A DNA stretch of 64,000 nucleotides from Shewanella sp. MR-4. GTDB taxonomy: Bacteria; Pseudomonadota; Gammaproteobacteria; Enterobacterales; Shewanellaceae. Under the pieces are notes generated by a model. It saw only the letters and a list, made by a program, of their open reading frames with translations, did not search any database and was not told where the DNA came from. Made by a program: the position numbers and the translations under genes. Location of the stretch: NCBI RefSeq assembly GCF_000014685.1, contig NC_008321.1:4027001-4091000 (forward strand), read 5' to 3'. Positions within the stretch are counted from its first letter, which is position 1, and each line of letters starts with the position of its first letter. Shown piece by piece: positions 27,503 to 37,311 of the stretch.

Positions 27503-27739
27503 TTAATACCAGCCATTAGTTTCAGTGTCGCTGGTTTGAACCGAAACGATATCAATCCCCAGACCATCAAGGATTTTGAATACGGTTGAGATATAAACAT
27601 CCTCGCCCTTTTCAACTCGGATCAGCGTTTTTTTGGTTACGCCACACAGCATGGCCGCCACGTCTTGGGTAAGAGCAGCAGTTTTCCTGCGTTCTTTAAT
27701 TAACAAGCCGAGGGATTGTTGATTTAGCGGTGATGCCAT
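27503..27739 (-). CDS. hipB: HipB-family antitoxin and repressor
   Basis: The 78-residue product (start at 27739, where GGAG lies 6 bases upstream; the longer reading from 27796 would run over the first operator) has a helix-turn-helix of the Cro/XRE type: IKERRKTAALTQDVAAMLCGVTKKTLIRVEKG. HipB binds HipA and represses the operon. The gene precedes hipA by 3 bases. The four upstream operators have the GTGTA-N6-TACAC pattern rather than the TATCC-N8-GGATA of E. coli, so the recognition helix has probably diverged. Confidence 0.87.
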   Translation of the reverse strand: MASPLNQQSLGLLIKERRKTAALTQDVAAMLCGVTKKTLIRVEKGEDVYISTVFKILDGLGIDIVSVQTSDTETNGWY

Positions 27740-27753
27740 TATCGTCTCCAAAA

Positions 27754-27920
27754 GTGTAACTTCATACACCTTAGCCTTAATATCAGTCCCATTCAATCAA
27801 AAAGTGTATATAAGTACACTTTTTGATTGTTGATAATGACAAACCAACCAAAAGTGTACAATGTTACACTTTCAAAGCAATTTTCAGTGCTTAACTCCCA
27901 AAAAGTGTAGGTAAGTACAC
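27754..27920. promoter_or_regulatory. Four phased hipBA operators, GTGTA-N6-TACAC
   Basis: Four 16-base palindromes lie at 27754-27769, 27804-27819, 27855-27870 and 27905-27920. Their centres are 50 to 51 bases apart, close to five helical turns, so a repressor would contact the same face at all four. The second has the longest symmetry: AATCAAAAAGTGTA and TACACTTTTTGATT (27795-27828) with 6 bases between. The first lies only 15 bases upstream of the hipB start codon. They explain why the promoter would be shut by HipB binding cooperatively. Confidence 0.8.
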
Positions 27921-27964
27921 CTAACTTGAAAAACGCCACTTCCCCAAGTTACCAGACCAAAAAC

Positions 27965-27998
27965 AAAACCCCGATACTGTTGCCAGTATCGGGGTTTT
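27965..27998 (-). terminator. Terminator of the groESL operon
   Basis: Long arms (AAAACCCCGATACTG and CAGTATCGGGGTTTT) with a 4-base loop form a strong hairpin; on the minus strand the T-rich GTTTTGTTTTTGG tail follows. It is about 175 bases past the groEL stop, the only good terminator for that operon. Confidence 0.72.
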
Positions 27999-28173
27999 CA
28001 TTTTCTTTTATAACTATTTGGGTTTTAAGCGATTAAGCTAAAGACCGCTGATGTTTTTGCTAATCTAGCGCAGGAAAAATCGTTTTAGAGCAAGGCTTTT
28101 TGTTGCGACGTGTAGTGTTTTTCTACACGAGTAACAAAGTAACGCAGCTATAAACGATTTTAACCAGCTAGGA

Positions 28174-29811
28174 TCACATCATGCCGCCCATTCCACCCAT
28201 ACCACCCATACCGCCCATATCTGGCGCATCAGCCTTTGGCAGTTCAGCTACCATAGCTTCGGTGGTGATCATCAGGCCTGCGATAGACGCTGCGAATTGC
28301 AGTGCGCTACGAGTCACTTTAGTTGGGTCAAGGATACCCATTTCTAACATGTCGCCGTAGGTGTCGTTGCCGGCGTTGTAACCATAGTTACCGCTACCGT
28401 TCTTCACTGTGTTAGCCACAACAGAGGCTTCTTCGCCTGCGTTAGTTGCGATTTGACGCAGTGGCGCTTCCATTGCACGCAGTGCGATAACCACACCGTG
28501 TTTTTGGTCTTCGTTAGCCACTTCAACGTCAGCAATCTTAGAAGCAACACGTACCAGAGCAACACCGCCGCCAGGTACCACGCCTTCTTCAACCGCAGCA
28601 CGGGTTGCGTGCAGCGCGTCTTCTACGCGAGCTTTTTTCTCTTTCATTTCAACTTCGGTCGCTGCACCGACTTTGATTACCGCAACACCGCCAGCTAATT
28701 TAGCCATACGCTCTTGCAGTTTTTCTTTGTCGTAGTCTGAGGTTGATTCTTCGATTTGTTGCTTGATTTGGCTTACGCGCGCTTCGATTTGCGCTTGCTC
28801 ACCGTTACCATCGATGATGGTGGTGTTGTCTTTAGTGATCACAACACGCTTAGCAGTACCTAAATCTTCTAAGGTTGCTTTTTCAAGCTCTAAACCGATT
28901 TCTTCAGCGATTACAGTACCGCCAGTTAAAATCGCCACGTCTTGCAGCATTGCCTTACGACGGTCACCAAAGCCAGGGGCTTTAACGGCAGCTACTTTCA
29001 CGATACCGCGCATGTTGTTCACAACGAGCGTTGCTAAGGCTTCGCCTTCAACATCTTCGGCTACGATCAGTAATGGCTTACCGGTTTTTGCCAGACCTTC
29101 AAGGATTGGCAACAGTTCGCGAATGTTAGAGATTTTCTTGTCTACTAACAGTACGAATGGGTGATCTAATTCAACGCTGCCAGTTTCTGGCTTGTTGATG
29201 AAGTATGGAGACAGGTAACCACGGTCGAACTGCATACCTTCTACTACGTCCAGTTCGTTTTCCAGTGCTTGACCTTCTTCAACGGTGATCACGCCTTCTT
29301 TACCGACTTTTTCCATCGCAGTTGCGATGATTTCGCCGATTGACTCGTCAGAGTTAGCAGAGATAGTACCTACTTGAGCGATTGCTTTTGAGTCGGCGCA
29401 ATCTTGAGAAAGGTTTTTCAGCTCGATAACGGCTGCAGCAACGGCTTTATCGATACCGCGCTTTAAGTCCATTGGGTTCATACCCGCTGCAACGGCTTTT
29501 AAACCTTCAGTCACAATGGCTTGAGCCAGAACAGTTGCAGTAGTAGTACCGTCACCAGCGGCGTCGTTGGCTTTAGAAGCAACTTCTTTCACCATTTGCG
29601 CGCCCATGTTTTCGAATTTGTCTTCTAATTCGATTTCTTTTGCAACAGACACACCGTCTTTAGTGATCAGTGGTGAGCCGAAGCTCTTGTCTAATACCAC
29701 GTTACGGCCTTTAGGGCCTAAGGTCACTTTCACTGCGTTAGCCAGAATGTTTACACCAGCCAGCATTTTTACGCGTGCGTCGTTACCAAATACAACTTCT
29801 TTAGCTGCCAT
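28174..29811 (-). CDS. groEL: Chaperonin GroEL (Hsp60)
   Basis: The 545-residue protein is a complete chaperonin subunit: [17 protein letters not shown] at the start, the ATP-binding [22 protein letters not shown], and the flexible C-terminal GGM repeats. Fourteen copies form the double ring that folds proteins in the cytoplasm with GroES. It follows groES by 57 bases and shares its heat-shock promoter. Nothing suggests a second paralogue here. Confidence 0.98.
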
Positions 29812-29868
29812 ATTGAGTATCCTTTAAATTTTTGATGATTAATTGGAATGTCGAATTGATGCCGTGGA

Positions 29869-30159
29869 TTAACCTACGATGGCCATCAGGTCAGCTTCTG
29901 ACAGGATCAAGACTTCTTGACCGTCGATTTTTTCTTTCTTAACACCGTAACCTTCATTGAAGATCACTACATCACCCACTTTCACATCTAGAGGTCTTAC
30001 AGTGCCGTTTTCTAAAATACGGCCATTACCTACTGCAAGGACTTCCCCGCGAGTCGATTTTTCGGCAGCGCTGCCAGTTAATACAATGCCACCCGCAGAA
30101 GTTGATTCAACTTCTAAACGCTTAACGATTACGCGGTCATGTAATGGACGAATATTCAT
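29869..30159 (-). CDS. groES: Co-chaperonin GroES
   Basis: The 96-residue protein begins MNIRPLHDRVIVKR and has the mobile loop (STSAGGIVLTGSAAEKST) that docks on GroEL, and the usual C-terminal EVLILSEADLMAI. Seven copies form the lid of the chaperonin. It is the first gene of the groESL operon, with AGGAG just upstream of its start and a sigma-32-type promoter about 95 bases upstream. Confidence 0.98.
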   Translation of the reverse strand: MNIRPLHDRVIVKRLEVESTSAGGIVLTGSAAEKSTRGEVLAVGNGRILENGTVRPLDVKVGDVVIFNEGYGVKKEKIDGQEVLILSEADLMAIVG

Positions 30160-30253
30160 CTATGAACTCTCCTAATGATTTAATGCCCAACAATCGAGGC
30201 GATTTTGTGATGAAAAAGAGGAAGCATTTCCGCCTTCCCCTTTGATGTCTGTG

Positions 30254-30282
30254 ATATGGGGTTTATCCCCACCAGATCCAAG
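30254..30282 (-). promoter_or_regulatory. Sigma-32 (heat shock) promoter of groESL
   Basis: On the minus strand CTTGGAT (-35) and CCCCATAT (-10) are separated by 14 bases, close to the sigma-32 consensus CTTGAAA / CCCCATNT. No CIRCE-type inverted repeat was seen, consistent with RpoH rather than HrcA control. Confidence 0.78.
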
Positions 30283-30341
30283 TGCCTTTACAAAAAAAAA
30301 TTCAAATTTTTGATGTCGGTTTTTTCAAGCGGGCACAATCC

Positions 30342-30350
30342 TGCTAGAAT
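30342..30350 (+). promoter_or_regulatory. Candidate extended -10 promoter of the MATE gene
   Basis: TGCTAGAAT fits an extended -10 element; the -35 position reads TTTTCA, a weak match. Transcription would begin about 30 bases before the start codon. Confidence 0.35.
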
Positions 30351-30386
30351 TCGGCCTCCGCTCGCAAACAAGGCACAATTTCCCCC

Positions 30387-31745
30387 ATGCAAGACAGACA
30401 CGGGCTGCTTAGCGCGCCAATTGGTCGTGTACTGCTCAACATGAGCCTCCCTAACTTGATTGGCATTATGACCATTCTCGGGTTTAGCCTCGCTGACACT
30501 TTTTTTATCAGCCAATTAGGGACAGAAGCCTTAGCGGCGATCAGTTTTACCTTCCCTGTCACTTTGATTATTTCCAGCATTGCCATTGGCATTGGTGCCG
30601 GGGTATCCACGAATCTTGGCCGATTGATTGGCTCGGGTAACGCCACGCGGGCCAAGGTGTTTTTACACGATGCGCTGCTGCTGACCTTTATCCTGATCGC
30701 CAGTTTATCCGCCCTCGGCAGTATTTTTATCACACCACTTTTTAGCTTGCTCGGCGCCAATGACACCAGTCTGCCGCTCATTCATGACTATATGATGTAT
30801 TGGTATGTGGGCGCGCCGCTGTTGGTGTTATTGATGGTAGGCAACCAAGGCTTACGCTCAACCGGGGATACTCGCTCACCCGCAATGATTATGACGCTGG
30901 CGGCGATTATTAACTTGATCCTCGACCCTTTGCTTATTTTCGGTATTGGGCCTTTTCCACGCTTAGAGATCCAAGGAGCGGCGATTGCCACCCTGTTCTC
31001 GTGGCTTATTGCCCTGTCACTCTCGGGCTATTTGCTGATTATTAAGCGCCGAATGCTTGAACGGGCCGCATTTGATATCGATAGAATGCGCGCTAACTGG
31101 AGCAAACTCGCCCATATCGCCCAGCCAGCGGCCCTGATGAATTTAATTAATCCACTCGCCAATGCGGTGATTATGGCGATGCTGGCCCATATCGACCACA
31201 GCGCCGTTGCCGCCTTTGGTGCGGGCACGCGCTTAGAATCCGTTCTCTTGATTGTGGTGATGGCGCTCTCCTCGAGCCTAATGCCGTTTATCGCGCAAAA
31301 TCTTGGTGCTGGCCAAACCCAAAGGGCGAAACAGGCTTTGCTGTTATCGCTTAAATTTATCTTAGTATTCCAGACCTTACTCTATATTCCGCTGGCGTTT
31401 TTCGCCCAGCCACTGGCGAGTTTATTCAGTACCGATCCACAGGTGTTAGAGTGGTTAAGCTTCTATATTCTGGTGCTGCCCTGCGCTTACGGCCCCTTAG
31501 GCATAGTGATTATCTTTGCCACGGCGCTCAATGCGTACCACAGACCCATGAGCTCGCTAGTGATTAACCTGTGCCGTTTAGTGCTGCTGATGCTGCCGCT
31601 GGCGGCGCTGGGATCTTATATCGATGGCGTGAAAGGCTTATTGCTCGCACTCCCCATCACCAACCTCTTGATGGGGATTGCCTGTTATTATCTAGCCCAA
31701 AGGATTTGTGAACCTACCAAGGTCACGACCGCCGATGCTATCTAA
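30387..31745 (+). CDS. MATE-family multidrug/Na+ (H+) antiporter
   Basis: The 452-residue membrane protein has 12 predicted helices in two halves and typical MATE features: PIGRVLLNMSLPNLIG at the start, TDTRSP-like loop (RSTGDTRSPAMIMT) and the paired repeats. It exports cationic drugs or metabolites against sodium or proton flow across the inner membrane. An extended -10 box (TGCTAGAAT, 30342-30350) lies 36 bases upstream, with no good -35. It is monocistronic and divergent from groESL. The exact substrate cannot be deduced. Confidence 0.88.
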   Translation: MQDRHGLLSAPIGRVLLNMSLPNLIGIMTILGFSLADTFFISQLGTEALAAISFTFPVTLIISSIAIGIGAGVSTNLGRLIGSGNATRAKVFLHDALLLTFILIASLSALGSIFITPLFSLLGANDTSLPLIHDYMMYWYVGAPLLVLLMVGNQGLRSTGDTRSPAMIMTLAAIINLILDPLLIFGIGPFPRLEIQGAAIATLFSWLIALSLSGYLLIIKRRMLERAAFDIDRMRANWSKLAHIAQPAALMNLINPLANAVIMAMLAHIDHSAVAAFGAGTRLESVLLIVVMALSSSLMPFIAQNLGAGQTQRAKQALLLSLKFILVFQTLLYIPLAFFAQPLASLFSTDPQVLEWLSFYILVLPCAYGPLGIVIIFATALNAYHRPMSSLVINLCRLVLLMLPLAALGSYIDGVKGLLLALPITNLLMGIACYYLAQRICEPTKVTTADAI

Positions 31746-31832
31746 CTCATTGTCCTTATAGCCTTAACGACTGGTACCCGCAGCAGCGGTTAACCGCACG
31801 ATAGCGACCAGAAACACACCTAAAGTACGCAA

Positions 31833-32825
31833 TTAGGTGATGCTTTTGAGGCAAAAACGGACATCATTGGGCGGAAATGGTTCTTCCGAGGGTTTGCAAC
31901 GGCGAGCTGAATTGCCGTCGGCACTCATATTCGTCGGTACGCCATTAGGCGCTAACTCTTGTATGATGAAGTCGATAAAGCGTCGGCTGGCAAGACTAAC
32001 ATAACGTCTTGATGGATAAGCCAAATAACATTCCCCAGGATGTGGTTCAATCTCGGGTAACAGGGTGACTAGCTGCCCTGCGGTCACATATTCACTCACC
32101 ACTTCGGTCGGGGCATACACTATGCCTCGCCCTTGCAGGGCAAATTCGACGGCGACCTGCACACTGTTGGAGCAAAAATTGCCGCGAACCCTGACCGCTT
32201 GCTCCTCTCCAATCCATAACTCATTGAAGATTTTGCCGTTTGAGAGTCTAAACAAAGACACATTGTGAGATTCGATCTCCTGCGAGGTCTTAGGTGTGCC
32301 ATGCTTCGCTAGGTAATCGGGGCTGGCATAAAAGCGCAGATCCGTGGTGAAGATTGGCCGCACCACTAAATCTAAGGTGTCCAGTGCCGGCTCGACCACA
32401 AAGGCTACATCGAGGTTATTCTTCACCATATCAACGGCTTCAGCACTGTTGATCACTTCTACCGTTAGCTTGGGATGCAGATCCATAAAACGGAAAATCG
32501 CCCGCATCAGCACGTTCATACTGTGAATGGGGAACATTTGGATACGAAGATGCCCGCTGATCTCGGCATCATCATTGGTCATCTCGAATAGGGTTTCATC
32601 GAGCTGGGCCAAGATATTCAAGGAACGTTGGTAAAAATGGCTTCCAGCCGAGGTGAGCGTCATCGAGCGGCTTTGGCGGTGGAATAGCTTGATATTCAGC
32701 TCATCTTCCAATGCCTGCAAACGGCGGCTGACAGTCGATTTAGGTAAGTTAAGTAAATCAGCAGCTTCGATCAAACTGCCGGTTTCGGCAATTCGGTGAA
32801 ATAGCGCCAGGTCTTCAGTTTTCAT
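31833..32825 (-). CDS. LysR-family regulator, divergent from RND efflux operon
   Basis: The 330-residue protein has a winged helix-turn-helix (AETGSLIEAADLLNLPKSTVSRRLQALE) and a substrate-binding domain typical of LysR regulators of the CrgA/DsdC-like group. It starts with ATG at 32825 and is divergent from the efflux operon at 32955, whose promoter region carries a palindrome. It most likely controls the pump. C-terminal residues after about 300 form an extra basic tail not common in the family. Confidence 0.87.
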   Translation of the reverse strand: MKTEDLALFHRIAETGSLIEAADLLNLPKSTVSRRLQALEDELNIKLFHRQSRSMTLTSAGSHFYQRSLNILAQLDETLFEMTNDDAEISGHLRIQMFPIHSMNVLMRAIFRFMDLHPKLTVEVINSAEAVDMVKNNLDVAFVVEPALDTLDLVVRPIFTTDLRFYASPDYLAKHGTPKTSQEIESHNVSLFRLSNGKIFNELWIGEEQAVRVRGNFCSNSVQVAVEFALQGRGIVYAPTEVVSEYVTAGQLVTLLPEIEPHPGECYLAYPSRRYVSLASRRFIDFIIQELAPNGVPTNMSADGNSARRCKPSEEPFPPNDVRFCLKSIT

Positions 32826-32846
32826 CTTTAGCTTAATATCAATCTC

Positions 32847-32869
32847 ATTATGTGGGATTCATAATCCCA
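32847..32869. promoter_or_regulatory. Overlapping palindromes, candidate regulator site
   Basis: TGGGATTCATAATCCCA (32853-32869) is a perfect inverted repeat with a 3-base spacer. ATTATG and CATAAT (32847-32852 and 32860-32865) form a second one around a 7-base spacer. It lies 28 bases upstream of the LysR start and 86 bases before the adaptor gene, a suitable place for LysR control of both. Confidence 0.5.
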
Positions 32870-32954
32870 AAGTATCCCGTTTATTGCAACAAATTTAACT
32901 GTTATCTTCGCGCTCCTAAAAAGCTGGTAATTTGTTATCGAGGACTGCCCTACC

Positions 32955-34037
32955 ATGAAATCATATCGACTTCTTCCCTTAGCGGCGTTGTTGCCCGCCC
33001 TACTGACTGCCTGCACTCCCGCGGAAAGTTCAGTACAGGCAACCGCCATTCGCCCCGTCAAACTCTTTGAGGTGGTGCAACTCGAAGGAGGAGATTTTAG
33101 GACGTTTCCCGCTCGCGTCAGTGCCAATAGTCGCGCCGAATTGTCCTTTAGGATTTCAGGAGAACTGACTGATTTGGCCCTAGTGGAAGGGCAGCAAATC
33201 CGCCAAGGTAGCCTACTGGCCAAACTGGACGACAGGGATGCCCATAATAATTTAATGACCCGCGAAGCCGAGCATGAACTCTTGGCGGCGGATTTTCAGC
33301 GTAAAACCGAGCTACTCAAGCGCAAGCTAATCTCTCAAGCCGAGTTTGATAGCACCCAGGCACAGCTCAAATCGGCAAAAGCCGCATTGGCCGCCGCCCG
33401 TGACCAATTAAGCTATACCAAGCTGATTGCTCCCTTTAGTGGCACAGTGGCAAAACGTTTAGTGGACAACCACCAAATCGTACAGGCCAACCAAGGGATT
33501 TTAACGCTGCAAAACAACAACCTGCTCGATGTTAGCATTCAAGTCCCCGAGGCGATGGCCGCCAGCTTAAATACCTATGTGCAGCAGCAAAACTTTACCG
33601 CTAAGGTGCGTTTTAGCGCATTAGCGGGAATGGAGTTTGATGCGAAATTCAAGGAATACTCAACTCAAGTCACCCCTGGCACTCAAGCCTATGAAGTGGT
33701 GTTCTCCTTACCTCAACCTAAAGATATTCAACTACTTCCGGGGATGAGCGCCGAGTTAACCCTAGCCTTAGTTAAAACACCAGTTCAAACCGCTTCGGCC
33801 ATAGTGCCAGTTACTGCCATTGATAAACGCGATCAAGACGGCCAAGTTCAAGTGTGGGTGTATCAGTCTCAGTCGGGCGAAATCAAACCCACAGCGGTCA
33901 CCTTAGGTCGTGTCACCAGTCAAGGTATCGAAGTATTAGGCGGCATCAACAAGGGCGATTTAATTGTGAGTGCGGGTGTATCCCAATTAGCCGACGGAAT
34001 GAAAGTGAAGCCACTACGCTGGCAACGCGGAGTGTAA
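32955..34037 (+). CDS. RND efflux periplasmic adaptor (membrane fusion protein), lipoprotein
   Basis: The 360-residue protein has a lipoprotein signal with lipobox LLTAC (Cys20), so it is anchored on the inner membrane facing the periplasm. Lipoyl-like domain, coiled-coil hairpin (HELLAADFQRKTELLKRKL) and beta-barrel domains follow in the usual order. It links the inner-membrane pump to an outer-membrane channel. The pump gene follows after 3 bases. No outer-membrane factor is present, so the operon must borrow one, such as a TolC-type protein, from elsewhere. Confidence 0.92.
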   Translation: MKSYRLLPLAALLPALLTACTPAESSVQATAIRPVKLFEVVQLEGGDFRTFPARVSANSRAELSFRISGELTDLALVEGQQIRQGSLLAKLDDRDAHNNLMTREAEHELLAADFQRKTELLKRKLISQAEFDSTQAQLKSAKAALAAARDQLSYTKLIAPFSGTVAKRLVDNHQIVQANQGILTLQNNNLLDVSIQVPEAMAASLNTYVQQQNFTAKVRFSALAGMEFDAKFKEYSTQVTPGTQAYEVVFSLPQPKDIQLLPGMSAELTLALVKTPVQTASAIVPVTAIDKRDQDGQVQVWVYQSQSGEIKPTAVTLGRVTSQGIEVLGGINKGDLIVSAGVSQLADGMKVKPLRWQRGV

Positions 34038-34040
34038 TTC

Positions 34041-37000
34041 ATGAATATTGCAGAGTATTCTATCCGCCACAAAGTCATCAGTTGGATGTTTGTATTGCTG
34101 CTACTTGTCGGTGGTGGCGTGAGTTTTACGGGTCTTGGACAATTAGAATTTCCCGAATTTACCATTAAAGAAGCCCTAGTGATCACCGCCTATCCAGGTG
34201 CGTCACCGGAGCAAGTGGAAGAAGAAGTTACCCTTCCCCTCGAAGATGCCTTGCAACAACTCGATGCGGTGAAACATGTCACCTCAATCAACAGTGCGGG
34301 CCTGTCGCAGATCCAAATTGAGATTAAAGAAAATTACGATAAAACCAGCCTGCCTCAGGTATGGGATGAAGTGCGTCGTAAGGTCAACGACACCGCAGGG
34401 CAATTGCCTCCCGGTACCAGTACGCCCAAGGTATTTGACGACTTTGGCGATGTCTACGGCATTTTATTTAACCTGTCAGGCCCCGATTATAGCAACCGCG
34501 AATTAAGCAATTATGCGGACTATTTACGCCGCGAAATCGTGCTGGTACCCGGCGTGAAAAAAGTCTCAGTGGCGGGCAGCGTCACCGAGCAAGTTGTGAT
34601 TGAAATTTCCCAACAAAGACTCTCGGCACTGGGACTAGACCAAAGCTATATCTACGGCTTGATCAACAACCAAAACGTAGTCTCCAATGCAGGCAGTTTA
34701 GTGGTTGGCGATAATCGCATTCGTATCCATCCCACCGGGGAATTTAGCAGTGTGCAGGATCTGGCGCGTCTGATCGTCAGCCCGCCCGGTAGCACCGAAC
34801 TTATCTATCTTGGTGACATTGCCAATATAGAAAAAGATTACGATGAAACCCCGGATGTGCTCTATCACAACCGTGGCGAGACGGCTTTATCACTGGGGAT
34901 TTCCTTCTCTAGCGGTGTTAACGTGGTTGAAGTCGGTAAAAGTGTGAGTCAGCGCCTTGCCGAGCTGGAGTCACAGCGCCCGATTGGAATGAACCTAGAC
35001 ACGGTTTATAACCAGAGCCTGGCGGTAGATGACACTGTTAACGGCTTTTTAATCAACCTATTAGAATCCATCGCCATCGTTATTGCCGTACTCCTGCTGT
35101 TTATGGGTTTACGCTCAGGTTTATTGATGGGCTTAATCCTGCTGCTCACCATTCTCGGCACCTTTATCGTGATGAAAGTGCTGGGTATTGAGCTGCAACT
35201 TATCTCCCTCGGCGCATTGATTATCGCCCTAGGTATGCTGGTCGATAACGCCATTGTAGTGACAGAAGGCATTTTGATTGGCCTGCGTCGTGGTAAGACT
35301 CGCCTCGAAGCCGCCAAGCAAATTGTGTCGCAAACCCAATGGCCACTGCTTGGCGCCACCGTTATCGCGATTATCGCCTTTGCGCCAATTGGTTTATCAC
35401 AAAATGCCGCGGGAGAATTTTGTCGTTCACTGTTCCAAGTGTTAATGATCTCTTTATTTATCAGTTGGATTACCGCAATCACCCTAACGCCCTTCTTCTG
35501 CCATTTGCTGTTTAAAGATGCGCCAGCCGATGATGAAGAAGAACAGGATCCCTACAAGGGTTGGTTCTTTAGCCTATACCGCGTGAGTTTGACCTTTGCC
35601 CTACGTTTTAGACTCGCCAGCATTGTATTGGTCGGCGTCATGCTCGTTAGCGCCGTGATTGGCTTTGGTCATATCAAAAATGTGTTCTTCCCCGCGTCGA
35701 ATACACCAATCTTCTTTGTGGATATTTGGATGCCCGAAGGCACTGATATCAAAGGTACCGAGCGTTTTACCGCCGATATTGAAAAGCTGTTACTCAAGCA
35801 AGCCGAGGAGCAACACAGCGGCCTAAAACACTTAACCTCAGTGATCGGTCAAGGTGCGCAGCGCTTTATCCTGCCCTATCAACCCGAAAAGGGTTATCCA
35901 GCCTATGCGCAGCTGATTATCGAGATGGAGGATCTAGCGTCGCTCAAAGTCTATATGCCAGAGTTAGAAACCCTGTTAAATCAACGATTCCCACAGGCGC
36001 AATATCGATTCAAGAATATGGAAAACGGCCCTTCTCCGGCCGCGAAGATTGAAGCACGCTTCTACGGCGATGATCCTGAGGTGCTGCGTGCGCTGGGCGC
36101 ACAGGCCGAAGCTATCTTCAATGCAGAGCCGAGTATGGACGGTATTCGCCATGACTGGCGCAATCAAGTGCCCTTGATCCGCCCGCAACTGGAAAACGCC
36201 CAAGCGAGGGAGACAGGGATCAGTAAGCAAGATCTGGATAATGCGCTGCTGATTAACTTTAGCGGTAAACAAATCGGGCTTTACCGTGAAACCAGTCATT
36301 TGCTGCCCATAGTTGCGCGCGCTCCAGCCGAAGAGCGTTTACAGGCGGACAGCCTGTGGAAGCTGCAAATTTGGAGCACCGAGCACAATACCTTTGTGCC
36401 AGCCACACAAGTGGTCAGTCAGTTTGAGACCCAGTGGGAAAATCCATTGGTAAAACGTCGCGACCGGATGCGGATGTTAGCGGTACTGGCCGATCCTAAG
36501 CTTGGCAGCGATGAAACCGCCGATTCTGTACTACACAAAGTAAAAGATAAGGTTGAAGCCATCAGCTTGCCAACGGGCTACCACTTAGAGTGGGGCGGCG
36601 AGTATGAGACAGCAGGTGAAGCGCAAACGGCGGTATTTAGCTCGATTCCTATGGGTTATTTAGTGATGTTTTTAATCACAGTATTCCTATTTAACTCTGT
36701 GCGTCAGCCCTTAGTGATTTGGTTTACCGTGCCACTCGCCTTGATTGGGGTGTCAGCCGGACTCCTGTTATTCGATGCTCCCTTTAGCTTTATGGCGCTG
36801 CTGGGCCTACTGAGTCTCTCGGGCATGGTGATTAAAAATGGCATTGTGTTGGTCGATCAGATCAACCTAGAGCTCGGTGAAGGTAAACCCGCCTACGCCG
36901 CCCTTGTCGATTCGAGCGTGAGTCGTGTGCGCCCAGTGTTAATGGCGGCGATCACCACAATGCTCGGGATGATACCGCTGATCCCCGATGCCTTTTTCGG

Positions 37001-37130
37001 CTCCATGGCGATCACTATCATCTTTGGTTTAGGTTTTGCCTCATTGCTGACGCTTATCGTGCTGCCAGTGATGTACAGCTTAGCCTTCAATATCAAACCG
37101 AATGCAGTAGCTGGTGCAGTCAACAACTAG
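34041..37130 (+). CDS. RND-family efflux pump (inner-membrane transporter)
   Basis: The 1029-residue pump has 12 membrane helices in two halves with two large periplasmic loops (about 35-340 and 560-860). The proton-relay region of helix 4 reads GMLVDNAIVV, with one Asp at residue 402 in place of the Asp-Asp pair of AcrB/MexB. It exports a substrate driven by the proton gradient. The layout places it in the HAE family but outside the AcrB-like drug group, so the substrate is not clear. It is translationally coupled to the adaptor and ends before a strong terminator. Confidence 0.93.
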   Translation: MNIAEYSIRHKVISWMFVLLLLVGGGVSFTGLGQLEFPEFTIKEALVITAYPGASPEQVEEEVTLPLEDALQQLDAVKHVTSINSAGLSQIQIEIKENYDKTSLPQVWDEVRRKVNDTAGQLPPGTSTPKVFDDFGDVYGILFNLSGPDYSNRELSNYADYLRREIVLVPGVKKVSVAGSVTEQVVIEISQQRLSALGLDQSYIYGLINNQNVVSNAGSLVVGDNRIRIHPTGEFSSVQDLARLIVSPPGSTELIYLGDIANIEKDYDETPDVLYHNRGETALSLGISFSSGVNVVEVGKSVSQRLAELESQRPIGMNLDTVYNQSLAVDDTVNGFLINLLESIAIVIAVLLLFMGLRSGLLMGLILLLTILGTFIVMKVLGIELQLISLGALIIALGMLVDNAIVVTEGILIGLRRGKTRLEAAKQIVSQTQWPLLGATVIAIIAFAPIGLSQNAAGEFCRSLFQVLMISLFISWITAITLTPFFCHLLFKDAPADDEEEQDPYKGWFFSLYRVSLTFALRFRLASIVLVGVMLVSAVIGFGHIKNVFFPASNTPIFFVDIWMPEGTDIKGTERFTADIEKLLLKQAEEQHSGLKHLTSVIGQGAQRFILPYQPEKGYPAYAQLIIEMEDLASLKVYMPELETLLNQRFPQAQYRFKNMENGPSPAAKIEARFYGDDPEVLRALGAQAEAIFNAEPSMDGIRHDWRNQVPLIRPQLENAQARETGISKQDLDNALLINFSGKQIGLYRETSHLLPIVARAPAEERLQADSLWKLQIWSTEHNTFVPATQVVSQFETQWENPLVKRRDRMRMLAVLADPKLGSDETADSVLHKVKDKVEAISLPTGYHLEWGGEYETAGEAQTAVFSSIPMGYLVMFLITVFLFNSVRQPLVIWFTVPLALIGVSAGLLLFDAPFSFMALLGLLSLSGMVIKNGIVLVDQINLELGEGKPAYAALVDSSVSRVRPVLMAAITTMLGMIPLIPDAFFGSMAITIIFGLGFASLLTLIVLPVMYSLAFNIKPNAVAGAVNN

Positions 37131-37161
37131 CACAGCACTCCCCCTAAACGCTTCCCGGCGT

Positions 37162-37208
37162 GGCCGATCGATGCAGTTCATTACTCATCGATTGGCCTTT
37201 TCTTTTCC
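37162..37208 (+). terminator. Intrinsic terminator of the RND operon
   Basis: Arms GGCCGATCGATG and CATCGATTGGCC (12 pairs, one G-U) surround a 12-base loop, followed by TTTTCTTTTC. It lies 31 bases past the pump stop codon. Confidence 0.85.
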
Positions 37209-37311
37209 GCTTGCACGCCAGCACACTGATACAAAAATGCCTAAATTTCATCTTGGTTATCGACAAAATCTAGGCGCGGTAGGTAAGACGGGATAACTAT
37301 CGAGTCAGGCG

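Noticed and set aside
27754..27920. CRISPR-like array upstream of hipB
   Set aside because: The repeats are short, palindromic and vary outside GTGTA-N6-TACAC; they are better explained as operators.
27965..27998. Attenuator for hipBA
   Set aside because: The T-run lies on the minus strand downstream of groEL, and it precedes the hipBA operators, so it ends groESL.
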